Origin: UBA1764 sp045616685
Lineage (GTDB): Bacteria > Bacillota > Clostridia > Peptostreptococcales > Anaerovoracaceae
DNA length: 28,839 bases
Assembly (NCBI GenBank): GCA_045616685.1
Contig: JAZLHF010000013.1
Coordinates: forward strand, 1-28,839
Direction: 5' to 3'
The notes under the pieces were generated by a model that was not told where the DNA came from, did not search any database, and worked only from the letters and a program-made list of their open reading frames with translations. The translations under genes and the position numbers were made by a program. Positions 6,324-14,464 of this stretch are shown piece after piece. The stretch's first letter is position 1. Each line of letters begins with the position of its first letter.

Positions 6324-8947
6324 TATTCGTTCTTTCCACAGCAGTTCTTATATTTCTTGCCCGAGCCACACGGGCATGGGTCGTTGCGGCCAACTTTTGG
6401 AGTTGCACGTCTTACTGGCTCGTGGCTGCTTTCCTTGATTTCTTTTGGAGCAGCTTTTGGTGCGTTGTCAAGTATTCCGCCCATCCTTTGTGCCTCTTGG
6501 TGCGTGCCTGCTCCGGCAGTAGCAACTGATTTACGCTGAGTATTTGTATTGATACTTACGTTGAAGCAGAAGCGAACCATGTCGTCGCAAATGGATTTAA
6601 CCATGAGCTCGAACATGTCGCCACCTTCGTTGGCATATGCCTGCGCTGGATCTCTCTGACCAATTGACTGAAGGCCAATACCTGTCTTTAAGTCTTCCAT
6701 CGCATCGATATGATCCATCCACTTTGTATCTACGATTCTAAGAAGCAGCATGCGCTCAACTTCGCGCATGATTTCAATGCCGACTTCGGCTTCTTTTGCT
6801 TCGTATGCAGCGACGAATCCTTCGTAAATATCTTCGTGACTAAAATCAAATTGTGGGCAGTAGAATTTAATTTTATCAGTTACGTCGGTGACCTCACCCA
6901 TTGCTTGTCCCGCATCAGCGTATTGCTGAATTTCGGTTGCAATATCTCTCATCATGTTGAGCACATGATCGCGAAGATCCTCGCCATCAAGGACCTTACG
7001 GCGTTCTTCGTAAATTGTTGAACGCTGTCTATTCATAACATCATCGTACTGAAGTACATAGCGACGAATGCCGTAGTTTCTTCCCTCAACTTTCTTTTGT
7101 GCATTTTCAATTGTCTTGGAAAGAATTCCGCCTTCAATTGCTTCTTCACCGACGTTGAGTTTGTTCATGAGAAGTTGAATCTTTTCTCCGCCAAATAGTC
7201 TCATAAGATCATCGTCGAGAGCAACGAAGAACTGTGATGAGCCTGGATCTCCTTGACGACCTGAACGACCTCTCAGCTGATTATCAATACGACGTGCTTC
7301 GTGTCTTTCTGTACCGATGATATGAAGCCCGCCAAGCTGTCGTACTTCTTCTCTTTCTTCCAAAGTCGCTTCTGTACCACCAAGAAGAATATCTGTACCA
7401 CGACCTGCCATGTTAGTAGCGATTGTTACTGCGCCTTTCTTTCCGGCTTCGGCAACAATTTCTGCTTCTCTCATGTGCTGCTTTGCGTTAAGTACGTTAT
7501 GTTTGATTCCGCGCTTTTTAAGCATCTCGGAAAGCATTTCTGATTTTTCTACACTTACTGTGCCGACCAAAACAGGCTGACCTGTTTCATGTCTTTCAAT
7601 TACAGATTCGACTACGGCTTTAAACTTTGTCCGCTGATCTGCGTAAACGCTATCTTCAAGGTCTTCGCGAATGACTGGTTTGTTTGTTGGAATTTCTACA
7701 ACGCGCATGTTATAAATTTCAACAAATTCATCTTCTTCTGTCTTAGCTGTACCGGTCATGCCGGCAAGCTTGCTGTACATTCTAAAGTAATTTTGAAGTG
7801 TTATTGTTGCCAGAGTTTTGGATTCGCTTCTAACAACGATTCCTTCTTTTGCTTCGATGGCCTGATGAAGTCCATCTGAATATCTTCTGCCGTACATGAT
7901 ACGGCCAGTGAATTCATCGACGATGTTTACTTCGCCTTCGTTAACGATGTAGTCAATATCGCGATGCATGATTGCATGAGCTTTCATTGCAATAAGCACG
8001 TGATGGTTGATGTCCATGTTTTCTGGGTCTGCAAAGTTCTCAATACCGAAATACTTTTCAGCCTTTTCAATACCTTCTTCAGTTAATGCAACGGTCTTGT
8101 CTTTTTCGTCAACTGTGTAATCATAGCCTTTATTGAGTTCGTCCTGATCTGTAATGCTATCTCCGAAAACAGGGTTGTTTCCAACCTTTTCGTCCTGGCT
8201 GATGATACGCGCGCGAAGTCCGCAAACAAACTTATCTGCCTTGGAATAAAGATCTGTACTTTCTCCGCCCATGCCTGAAATAATAAGCGGGGTTCTTGCT
8301 TCATCAATTAAAATGGAGTCGACTTCGTCTACGATTGCATAGTTAAGTTCGCGTTGCATGAGCTGTTCTTTATAGATGACCATGTTGTCGCGAAGATAGT
8401 CAAAGCCAAATTCATTATTTGTTCCGTAAGTTATGTCGCAATTATATGCTGCCTGACGATCTGGTCCTTCAACTTCATGAATAACACAACCAACTGTTAA
8501 TCCTAAGAAGTTATAAAGTTGGCCCATCCATTCTGCATCACGTTTTGCAAGGTAGTCATTGACAGTTACAACATGAACGCCCTTCCCCTCGAGCGCATTA
8601 AGATAAACTGGAAGTGTAGCAACAAGAGTTTTACCTTCGCCAGTTTTCATTTCTGCAATATTCCCTTGATGAAGCACAACGCCACCGATGAGCTGTACGT
8701 GGAATGGTTTCATCCCAAGTGCACGAACAGAACCTTCACGGCAAACAGCAAAAGCTTCTGGCAAAATATCATCTAATGTCTCGCCATTCTTAAGACGATC
8801 TTTGAATTCTTGAGTTTTTTCTCTGAGTTCGTCATCAGAGAGCTTTTGCATTGCCTCGTCATAGCTTTCGATTTGTGCGACGATTTTTTCAATTTTTTTA
8901 ACTTCCTTGGCATTCGGATCGCCAAGAATCGCTGTCATTAATCCCAT
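6323..8947 (-). CDS. secA: Preprotein translocase ATPase SecA
   Basis: 874 aa, normal length for a Gram-positive SecA. It drives secretory preproteins through SecYEG at the membrane. Visible are the Walker A segment MKTGEGKTL near residue 100, the DEVDSILIDEARTPLIISG segment of the first motor domain, TNMAGRGTDI and QLRGRSGRQGDPG of the second, and a C-terminal zinc-binding tail (GRNDPCPCGSGKKYKNCC). The start MGLMTAILGDPN has a GAGG about 8 nt upstream; ATG at the fourth codon is an alternative. The stop shares a base with the prfB start. The SLH proteins and the LivK lipoprotein in this window are likely Sec clients. Confidence 0.97.
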   Translation of the reverse strand: MGLMTAILGDPNAKEVKKIEKIVAQIESYDEAMQKLSDDELREKTQEFKDRLKNGETLDDILPEAFAVCREGSVRALGMKPFHVQLIGGVVLHQGNIAEMKTGEGKTLVATLPVYLNALEGKGVHVVTVNDYLAKRDAEWMGQLYNFLGLTVGCVIHEVEGPDRQAAYNCDITYGTNNEFGFDYLRDNMVIYKEQLMQRELNYAIVDEVDSILIDEARTPLIISGMGGESTDLYSKADKFVCGLRARIISQDEKVGNNPVFGDSITDQDELNKGYDYTVDEKDKTVALTEEGIEKAEKYFGIENFADPENMDINHHVLIAMKAHAIMHRDIDYIVNEGEVNIVDEFTGRIMYGRRYSDGLHQAIEAKEGIVVRSESKTLATITLQNYFRMYSKLAGMTGTAKTEEDEFVEIYNMRVVEIPTNKPVIREDLEDSVYADQRTKFKAVVESVIERHETGQPVLVGTVSVEKSEMLSEMLKKRGIKHNVLNAKQHMREAEIVAEAGKKGAVTIATNMAGRGTDILLGGTEATLEEREEVRQLGGLHIIGTERHEARRIDNQLRGRSGRQGDPGSSQFFVALDDDLMRLFGGEKIQLLMNKLNVGEEAIEGGILSKTIENAQKKVEGRNYGIRRYVLQYDDVMNRQRSTIYEERRKVLDGEDLRDHVLNMMRDIATEIQQYADAGQAMGEVTDVTDKIKFYCPQFDFSHEDIYEGFVAAYEAKEAEVGIEIMREVERMLLLRIVDTKWMDHIDAMEDLKTGIGLQSIGQRDPAQAYANEGGDMFELMVKSICDDMVRFCFNVSINTNTQRKSVATAGAGTHQEAQRMGGILDNAPKAAPKEIKESSHEPVRRATPKVGRNDPCPCGSGKKYKNCCGKNE

Positions 8948-8988
8948 TTTTTACGCCTCTTATATTAAAGTACATAAAATAACATAAT

Positions 8989-8997
8989 AGTATAACA
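8989..8997 (-). promoter_or_regulatory. Probable secA promoter (extended -10)
   Basis: Minus-strand TGTTATACT: a TATACT -10 box preceded by TG one base upstream, the extended -10 form. No good -35 box is visible at 17 nt. It lies about 40 nt upstream of the secA start codon. Confidence 0.5.
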
Positions 8998-9044
8998 TAA
9001 ATTAGGGCCAAAGGGCTAGAATCTGGGCGTTTGTAATAGATTTG

Positions 9045-9139
9045 TCGCACTAGGGGTCCTGCCGCTAAGCGCGTCCTCATGGGCTACGGGTCCAACGCCC
9101 CTCGCCATGAGCCTCTCTTCGCGTCACCCCTACGTGCGA
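9045..9139. repeat. GC-rich nested inverted repeat
   Basis: Outer arms TCGCACTAGGGGT (9045-9057) and ACCCCTACGTGCGA (9126-9139) match with a single extra base. Inside, CTCATGG (9076-9082) pairs with CCATGAG (9105-9111), and GGGC/GCCC can close the centre. The block is much richer in G and C than the surrounding DNA and ends exactly where the GCATGC array begins. It could be a small structured RNA, a miniature mobile element or an array boundary. It matches no RNA family I recognise. Confidence 0.55.
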
Positions 9140-9445
9140 TTTGCATGCAAAAGTGCCACTTTCACAGATTTGCATGTATTTTGGGGGCCTTATGTCGCTG
9201 GGAAATTGGAAAAATGCATGCAAAACACCGAAAAAACCAATTTTGCATGCATTTTAGCTGGGCAATCCGGCCTGAATTCTAAGATTTTTGCATGCAAAAG
9301 TGCCATTTCTGATGATTTGCATGCAATTTGCTAAAATCACAGCCTCGAATTCAATAAAATTTACATGCAAAAGTTCGTTTTTTGACGATTTGCATGTAAT
9401 TTTGCTAAATAACGTTTCCGGCCTCCATAAAATTTGCATGCAAAT
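9140..9445. repeat. Array of nine TTTGCATGCAAA-like palindromes, alternating 29/44 bp
   Basis: Hexamers GCATGC (or one-base variants ACATGC, GCATGT) start at 9143, 9172, 9216, 9245, 9290, 9319, 9363, 9392 and 9436. The steps are 29, 44, 29, 45, 29, 44, 29 and 44 bp, so the unit is a 29-bp-spaced pair with a 73-74-bp period. Flanks are conserved too: CAAAAGT after the first member, GATTTGCATG with AATTTTGCT at the second, and a GGCCT or GCCT word in the longer gap. The last unit is a half unit. Small open frames crossing it on both strands are by-products of the repeats. Confidence 0.85.
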
Positions 9446-9603
9446 TCCACTAAATACAGTAGTGATTGTTAATTTTTTCGCAATATGTTGTGTCGCTAGA
9501 ACCTTGAAATTACAGGAAACTCCTGAAACAAAGCACTTTCTATTCACCGGCATCCAGATTTCTAGAAAAGTGGATGCCTCCAGCAAGATTCCCTGCACTT
9601 TTC
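9446..9603. other. Intergenic, no gene seen
   Basis: Sequence between the palindrome array and the metK promoter. I see no coding potential with a ribosome binding site and no clear structure. Confidence 0.4.
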
Positions 9604-9632
9604 TTGACACTGGGCCGTAATTCAAGTATGAT
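9604..9632 (+). promoter_or_regulatory. metK promoter
   Basis: TTGACA (9604-9609), 17-nt spacer, TATGAT (9627-9632): nearly perfect vegetative-sigma consensus. The expected start point is about 9639, ten bases ahead of the riboswitch. Confidence 0.85.
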
Positions 9633-9648
9633 ATTTCAGTATTTAATA

Positions 9649-9784
9649 GAGCTCATCAAGAGTGGCTGAGGGAATAGGCCCTATGAAGCCCGGCAACCCG
9701 CTAAAGCAAAGGTGCTAAATCCTACTCGACAGAGAAAGATGAGATAAACTGATGAGCTCCTTGCATTTGCAAAGGAGATTTTTT
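9649..9784 (+). ncRNA. SAM-I (S-box) riboswitch with terminator
   Basis: The aptamer shows the S-box signature: CTCATCAAGAG, GAGGGA, GCCC then GAAGCCCGGCAACC, AGGTGCTAAATCC, and a closing AGATGAG; P1 pairs 9652-9657 with 9739-9744. The expression platform is a hairpin (9757-9777) with T6 at 9779-9784, immediately before the metK ATG. Its 3' arm contains the AGGAG ribosome binding site (9773-9777), so the hairpin can block both transcription and initiation. GAGCTCATC (9649-9657) is perfectly complementary to GATGAGCTC (9751-9759), offering an alternative fold that breaks P1 and the terminator together. SAM binding should switch metK off. Confidence 0.95.
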
Positions 9785-10948
9785 ATGGCTCAAACAATGA
9801 AGAGATTATTTACTAGCGAATCAGTTACTGAAGGTCACCCAGACAAGGTTTGTGATCAGATTTCTGATGCAGTCCTTGACGAAGCCCTTAGACAAGACCC
9901 AAACAGCCGTGTTGCAATTGAAACTTTCGTAACAACAGGTATGTGCAATGTAATGGGAGAGATGACAACTGAAAGTTATATCGACATTCAGCATATTGCG
10001 CGCGAAGTAATTGCGAACATCGGATATGATAAAGATGAATATGGTTTTGCTGCCGCAAGTTGTGGTGTGAATGTTAGCGTTCACAACCAGAGCGCAGATA
10101 TCGCACTTGGCACAAACGATAAAGTTGGTGGCGCTGGAGACCAGGGAATCATGTTTGGTTTCGCATGTGATGAAACTCCAGAACTTATGCCACTTCCAAT
10201 CAGTCTCGCACATAAACTTGCGATGAGACTTACTGAAGTTCGTAAAACTAAGAAGGTAAGATACTTAAGACCAGACGGCAAAACGCAGGTAACAGTTGAA
10301 TATGATGAAGAAGGAAAACCAGTTCGTATTGATACAATAGTAATTTCAACTCAGCACAATCCTGATGTTAAATTTGCACAAATAAAAAAAGATATGATTG
10401 AAAAAGTTATCAAGCCTGTTGTTCCAAAGCAGCTGCTCGATAGCAAGACTCGATATTTAATCAATCCAACAGGAAGATTTGTAATTGGAGGTCCAGCCGG
10501 AGATACTGGCTTAACAGGCCGTAAGATTATTGTTGATACCTACGGCGGATATGCCCGCCATGGCGGCGGAGCATTCAGTGGCAAGGATCCAACAAAGGTT
10601 GACCGCAGCGCTTGCTACGCAGCACGTTGGGCAGCAAAGAATGTTGTTGCCGCAGGCCTTGCAAAGCAGTGCGAAATTCAGCTCGCATACGCCATTGGCA
10701 TTGCTCAACCAGTTTCAATCATGGTTGATACAAAAGGAACTGCGAAAGAAGGCCTTACAGATCTTAAAATTGCCGAAGCAATCCAAAAAGTATTTGATTT
10801 TACTCCGGCAGGAATTATCAAAAACTTAAAACTTAGAAGACCTATATATCAGAAAACTTCCGCATATGGGCATTTCGGCCGCGAAGAAAAAGGATTCGAG
10901 TGGGAAAAGACGAATAGAATCGTCGAACTTAAGAAAGCAATTAAGTAA
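9785..10948 (+). CDS. metK: S-adenosylmethionine synthetase
   Basis: 387 aa. Makes SAM from methionine and ATP in the cytosol. The N-terminal SESVTEGHPDK carries the ATP/metal-binding histidine and aspartate; GGAGDQGIMFGFACDE is the active-site loop region; GGGAFSGKDPTKVDRSA is the phosphate-binding signature. The length is normal for the family. The start at 9785 is preferred over an in-frame ATG 33 nt upstream, because that ATG lies in the riboswitch expression platform while AGGAG is 7 nt before 9785. It is the only complete plus-strand gene in the window and is controlled by its product through the upstream S-box. Confidence 0.97.
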   Translation: MAQTMKRLFTSESVTEGHPDKVCDQISDAVLDEALRQDPNSRVAIETFVTTGMCNVMGEMTTESYIDIQHIAREVIANIGYDKDEYGFAAASCGVNVSVHNQSADIALGTNDKVGGAGDQGIMFGFACDETPELMPLPISLAHKLAMRLTEVRKTKKVRYLRPDGKTQVTVEYDEEGKPVRIDTIVISTQHNPDVKFAQIKKDMIEKVIKPVVPKQLLDSKTRYLINPTGRFVIGGPAGDTGLTGRKIIVDTYGGYARHGGGAFSGKDPTKVDRSACYAARWAAKNVVAAGLAKQCEIQLAYAIGIAQPVSIMVDTKGTAKEGLTDLKIAEAIQKVFDFTPAGIIKNLKLRRPIYQKTSAYGHFGREEKGFEWEKTNRIVELKKAIK

Positions 10949-10951
10949 AAC

Positions 10952-10978
10952 AAAACCCTGGCAATTAGCCAGGGTTTT
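10952..10978. terminator. Bidirectional terminator between metK and the peptidase gene
   Basis: Perfect 11-bp arms AAAACCCTGGC and GCCAGGGTTTT around a 5-nt loop. T-runs at the base on both strands allow termination of metK and of the convergent aminopeptidase gene. Confidence 0.9.
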
Positions 10979-10990
10979 AATTTGTAAAAA

Positions 10991-12100
10991 TCACTTCAAA
11001 TTTTCTGGATTTAAGCACTGCAGATCATCTGGTACGAAGCGGCCATCTTTTCTGATAAGTTCGCCATCGAAGTACATTTCTCCGCCACCATATTCTGGAC
11101 GCTGAATGTAAACGAGATCCCAGTGGATTGAAGACTTGTTTCCATTATTGCAATCATCATAACAACGACCCGGAGTAAGATGAAATGATCCGCAAATCTT
11201 CTCATCAAATAATGTGTCAAGCATCGGAGTAAGTACGTATGGATTTACGCCGATTGCAAATTCTCCGAAATAACGAGCACCTTCATCTGAATCAAGAAGT
11301 GCATTAATCTTTTCGTTATCGTTTGCTGTTGCATTGATAATCTTGCCGTCCTTGATATCGAAATGAATGCTGTCATAAACAAAACCGTTTTCTTGCGATT
11401 TAGTATTATATGTGATATGTCCATTCATCGATTCGCGAACCGGAGCAGTATAAATTTCACCATCTGGAATATTCATATTGCCGCTGCACTTTATGCTTGG
11501 AAGACCTTTGATGCTGAATGTTAAGTCAAGGTTTGGCCCAACAAGATGAACCTGATCTGCTGCATCCATTCTCTTTTTAAGAGCATCCATCGCCTTATCC
11601 ATCTTTGCATAGTCAAGCGTACAAACGTCGTAATAAAAATCTTCGAAAGATTCTGTGCTCATGTTTGCAAGCTGCGCCATGGCGTCATTTGGATATCTAA
11701 GCACAACCCACTTTGTCTCTTCTACTCTATAATCAAGAAGTTCTGAACTTGCAGCGTTGTCCATAACAATTTTTTCTGATGGAACATCAGCTAATTCGGT
11801 TACGTTATCTGATCCGCGAACTGCGATGTAGCACTGCATCTGCTTCATAAACTCTAAATCATGATTGTACTGGAATTCGAGCTGCTGTTTGCTTGCGCCC
11901 ATTAAGACTGCCCTCTTAATTTTATCATCAGCACATTCTACGAATGGAACGCCTTTTGCCTTGTAAACATCTTTGACAAGCTGAAGAATGAGAGGTCTAA
12001 CCTGGTCTCCAATATAATGAATTAAAACCTTTTCGCCTGGTTGAACCTTAACGGAAAAATTAACAAGTACATTTGAAAGCTTTTCAATTCTGCTGTCCAT
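10991..12100 (-). CDS. M29 family aminopeptidase (AmpS/PepS-like)
   Basis: 369 aa. The C-terminal half carries the likely metal ligands of the M29 fold: the glutamate in NMNIPDGEIYTAP, the YFGEFAIGVNP segment, the histidine in GSFHLTPG and SSIHWDLV near the end. Family members are cytosolic metallo-aminopeptidases that trim N-terminal residues from peptides. An AAGGAG lies a few bases before the ATG. The preceding gene ends 9 nt upstream, so the two are probably co-transcribed. The M29 family is firm; substrate preference is not known. Confidence 0.88.
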   Translation of the reverse strand: MDSRIEKLSNVLVNFSVKVQPGEKVLIHYIGDQVRPLILQLVKDVYKAKGVPFVECADDKIKRAVLMGASKQQLEFQYNHDLEFMKQMQCYIAVRGSDNVTELADVPSEKIVMDNAASSELLDYRVEETKWVVLRYPNDAMAQLANMSTESFEDFYYDVCTLDYAKMDKAMDALKKRMDAADQVHLVGPNLDLTFSIKGLPSIKCSGNMNIPDGEIYTAPVRESMNGHITYNTKSQENGFVYDSIHFDIKDGKIINATANDNEKINALLDSDEGARYFGEFAIGVNPYVLTPMLDTLFDEKICGSFHLTPGRCYDDCNNGNKSSIHWDLVYIQRPEYGGGEMYFDGELIRKDGRFVPDDLQCLNPENLK

Positions 12101-12109
12101 TTTTTCTCC

Positions 12110-13300
12110 TTAATCTATTGAATGCAAAAACTCATTAAAATCAGTGAACCCTGATTCTGCAAAATCGTAAATGATTGAAGCCGGGAACTTATATCTGTTC
12201 GTCAACTCTACGAATTCTCCGATTGGACTAAGAGCCAGCCTTGTCTCGGCTTGAAGTATCGCACCTATATTATACGCCGCTGTGACGATTTGTCCTTCAT
12301 CTGAAACAAAATAAAGTGCACGAATATCATCGCTAAGCATGAAGATTTTGGATTCGGCATGGTCGTTTGTTGGCATGAAGTCCATGAACATCTCGCCCGC
12401 AGCATGCGAATTATGAGTCATACCAAGGGCGAACTTTCCAAAGGATAGAGAAAACTCCAGCGCGTCGAACCCCTCCTTTGGCTGGTAGATGCTTACGAAT
12501 TCTTCTTTAGAAAGCAAGATACTTGCCTCATAAACGCTTACCGGAATATCCGAAATTTTCTTTACTCCAATAACCTTGCGTTTGTAAACTTCGACTTCGC
12601 TGACAACCACATGGTGCTTCGCGTCTTTTTCGACTTCGACAAGCGATTCGCATTTATAAACCTTGTGAGCTCCGGCGGTATCGGATAAAGTTGTAATCTT
12701 ATTCTTTAAAAATGTGCTATGCCCCGCCAAAGTCACGTCCTCGAATGCACTGCCAGGATAAGTTGAATCGGTCACAAACTTTGCAGCCTCAAAATCTTTT
12801 CCAAAACAACGCATCAAATAATAATTGACTGCTCCATAATCAGATTTAAGCGGTACGCACATCTTATCGTTCAAAGCCTTTAGCTCTTCTTTTGTAAGCT
12901 CTCGAGCTTTAAGCTGCATAAATTCTATATCAGAAGCCTCGCCAGGAACTGGCTGACACTTTTTCTTAGTATCCTCAATCATCCAGTTTGCGAGATAGTA
13001 TGCTTCATCTTCAGTGAGCTCTACGAGCTTAGCACCAAGACCTGCAAAGCTTTCTTTAACACTTGTTTCAATTTCATCAGGATTATTTGTATAAAGAATC
13101 TTGATTGTTTCAAGGCCAAGTTCTTCATAATCGAAATAATAGAACTGATGCTGATGAGGATTTTCAGTTAAAATAGTATCTTCAAAAATTAGATGCATAG
13201 CAACAACACCCATAAGGCGGGTGTCAGAAACTACGCCTGATATAAATTTGTAGCGAGCAGTATTAGATGGATCTAAACCGCCTTTTAAAACTTTAATCAT
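12110..13300 (-). CDS. Unrecognised 396-aa conserved-looking protein
   Basis: I do not recognise a family. The protein has no signal peptide or membrane segment. It begins with KVLKGGLDPSNTARYKFISG and has a histidine-rich patch (NPHQHQFYYFDYEELG), a mixed alpha/beta composition and an acidic character. The open frame extends 7 codons further upstream, but those codons lie in the rpmE terminator, so the ATG at 13298-13300 is preferred. There is no visible Shine-Dalgarno sequence before it: the start follows the terminator T-tract almost directly. It lies 9 nt upstream of the M29 peptidase gene, so a role alongside peptide turnover is possible but unproven. Confidence 0.6.
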   Translation of the reverse strand: MIKVLKGGLDPSNTARYKFISGVVSDTRLMGVVAMHLIFEDTILTENPHQHQFYYFDYEELGLETIKILYTNNPDEIETSVKESFAGLGAKLVELTEDEAYYLANWMIEDTKKKCQPVPGEASDIEFMQLKARELTKEELKALNDKMCVPLKSDYGAVNYYLMRCFGKDFEAAKFVTDSTYPGSAFEDVTLAGHSTFLKNKITTLSDTAGAHKVYKCESLVEVEKDAKHHVVVSEVEVYKRKVIGVKKISDIPVSVYEASILLSKEEFVSIYQPKEGFDALEFSLSFGKFALGMTHNSHAAGEMFMDFMPTNDHAESKIFMLSDDIRALYFVSDEGQIVTAAYNIGAILQAETRLALSPIGEFVELTNRYKFPASIIYDFAESGFTDFNEFLHSID

Positions 13301-13302
13301 GT

Positions 13303-13331
13303 AAAACAAAACCCAGCGCATTACGCTGGGT
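13303..13331 (-). terminator. Terminator after rpmE
   Basis: Arms ACCCAGCG (13311-13318) and CGCTGGGT (13324-13331), loop of 5, followed on the minus strand by TTTTGTTTT. It separates rpmE from the 396-aa gene, which therefore needs read-through or its own unseen promoter. Confidence 0.85.
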
Positions 13332-13344
13332 AATAGTCCTGTAA

Positions 13345-13545
13345 TTAGTCAAGATTGTACTTTGACTTAAACTTTTCAACACGGCCACCACGATGAGCAA
13401 ACTTTTGCTGACCTGTGAAGAAAGGATGGCACTGAGAGCAAACATCAAGTCTCATCTCAGGCTTATTGGACTTTGTCATGAATGTGTTTCCGCAAGCGCA
13501 TGTTACCTTGCAATCTACATATTCAGGATGAATTCCTTCTTTCAT
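13345..13545 (-). CDS. rpmE: 50S ribosomal protein L31 (zinc-binding form)
   Basis: 66 aa. It starts MKEGIHPEY and carries CAC near residues 16-18 and CSQC near 36-39, the four cysteines of the zinc-holding C+ type of L31, then HPFFTGQQK and a GGRVEKFKSKY tail. It bridges the ribosomal subunits. A strong AAGGAGG lies about 8 nt upstream, and a promoter is visible between this gene and prmC. Being the zinc form, it may be replaced under zinc shortage by a C- paralogue, but none is present here. Confidence 0.95.
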   Translation of the reverse strand: MKEGIHPEYVDCKVTCACGNTFMTKSNKPEMRLDVCSQCHPFFTGQQKFAHRGGRVEKFKSKYNLD

Positions 13546-13608
13546 TTTACTATCCTCCTTCTTAAAGAGTATCTATGTCTAAATATTTTTAACTAAAAAC
13601 GCCTATAT

Positions 13609-13637
13609 ATAATACCATTTTCCAGAGTCTTTCGCAA
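13609..13637 (-). promoter_or_regulatory. rpmE promoter
   Basis: Minus-strand TTGCGA (13632-13637), 17-nt spacer, TATTAT (13609-13614), directly after the prmC stop codon. It gives rpmE its own transcript in addition to any read-through. Confidence 0.6.
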
Positions 13638-13639
13638 GT

Positions 13640-14464
13640 CTAAATCTTTCTAATTGCAAGGATTCGGTCGTGTCCTTCCAAGTCTTGTATAATCTTGCCA
13701 TGTGGGCACAATTCCTTGTAGTGCGCTCCTTGATCATCGCCTATTTCCATTAAAAACAGACCTCCCAGGTTAAGCCATTTATCATAAGCTGCCACAATTC
13801 TGTCTGGCAGCTCCGTACCGTGTGGGCCACCATCTAATGCCTCGAGCGGTTCCCAAGCTCTAACGTTGATATCCAAAGTCGGAATCACACCGCTTGGAAT
13901 GTACGGCGGATTTGCAGTGATAATATCAAATGCTTTTCCTTCAGGAATCGCATCAAATAAATCGCCTTGATAAAAGTCGATTTCTTGACCAAGCATTGAT
14001 GCGTTCCACTTTGCAACTTCAAGAGCATCGCCGCTGATATCACTTGCTGTCACTTTTCCATTATGCTTTGCAAGGTAAAGTGCAATACAACCAGATCCTG
14101 TGCACAAATCTAATATGGTAGTTTCTTCTCCGGCACGTTTACGAAGATCAATAAACTGCTTTGCGATATCGGCGAGCCCTTCAGTCTCTGGTCTTGGAAT
14201 GAGAACTCGTTGATCGACATAGACTTCGATGTCTAAGAACTGCGCCGACTTAATTACATATTGAAGTGGCTTGCCAGATGCACAAAGCTCGGTGTATTCA
14301 AACAGCAATGCTTCCTTCGCGCGGTCTGGCAGATAGTTGCGAGTCAATATCTCAACTGGATCAATTTCAAAAACCGCTGACATTAATTGCTGAGCAGTTT
14401 CATACGGACTGTCGATGCCTGCTTCTTGCAATCTATTTTTTGTTTTTTCTAGCAATGTACGCAT
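13640..14464 (-). CDS. prmC: Release factor glutamine methyltransferase PrmC (HemK)
   Basis: 274 aa. It methylates the glutamine of the GGQ motif in RF1 and RF2 using SAM. The Rossmann SAM-binding motif I is ILDLCTGSGCIALYLAK, and the catalytic NPPY sits in TANPPYIPSG; the N-terminal helical domain recognises the release factor. The start at 14464 is chosen because AGGAGG lies 6 nt upstream; an upstream in-frame start would overlap the preceding gene further. The start overlaps the DUF1385 gene by 32 nt. Its substrate RF2 and its cofactor synthase MetK are both encoded in this window. Confidence 0.94.
   Translation of the reverse strand: MRTLLEKTKNRLQEAGIDSPYETAQQLMSAVFEIDPVEILTRNYLPDRAKEALLFEYTELCASGKPLQYVIKSAQFLDIEVYVDQRVLIPRPETEGLADIAKQFIDLRKRAGEETTILDLCTGSGCIALYLAKHNGKVTASDISGDALEVAKWNASMLGQEIDFYQGDLFDAIPEGKAFDIITANPPYIPSGVIPTLDINVRAWEPLEALDGGPHGTELPDRIVAAYDKWLNLGGLFLMEIGDDQGAHYKELCPHGKIIQDLEGHDRILAIRKI

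Noticed and set aside
9140..9445. CRISPR array
   Set aside because: Repeats are 12-bp-type palindromes with alternating 29/44-bp steps, flanks are related rather than unique, and no cas gene is present.
9079..9625. Several 60-120 codon open frames on both strands between secA and metK
   Set aside because: They run through the palindrome array, overlap each other on opposite strands and have no ribosome binding sites or protein-like composition.
9752..9784. Upstream ATG extending metK by 11 codons
   Set aside because: It lies within the riboswitch terminator; the family N-terminus begins at the later ATG, which has AGGAG at good spacing.
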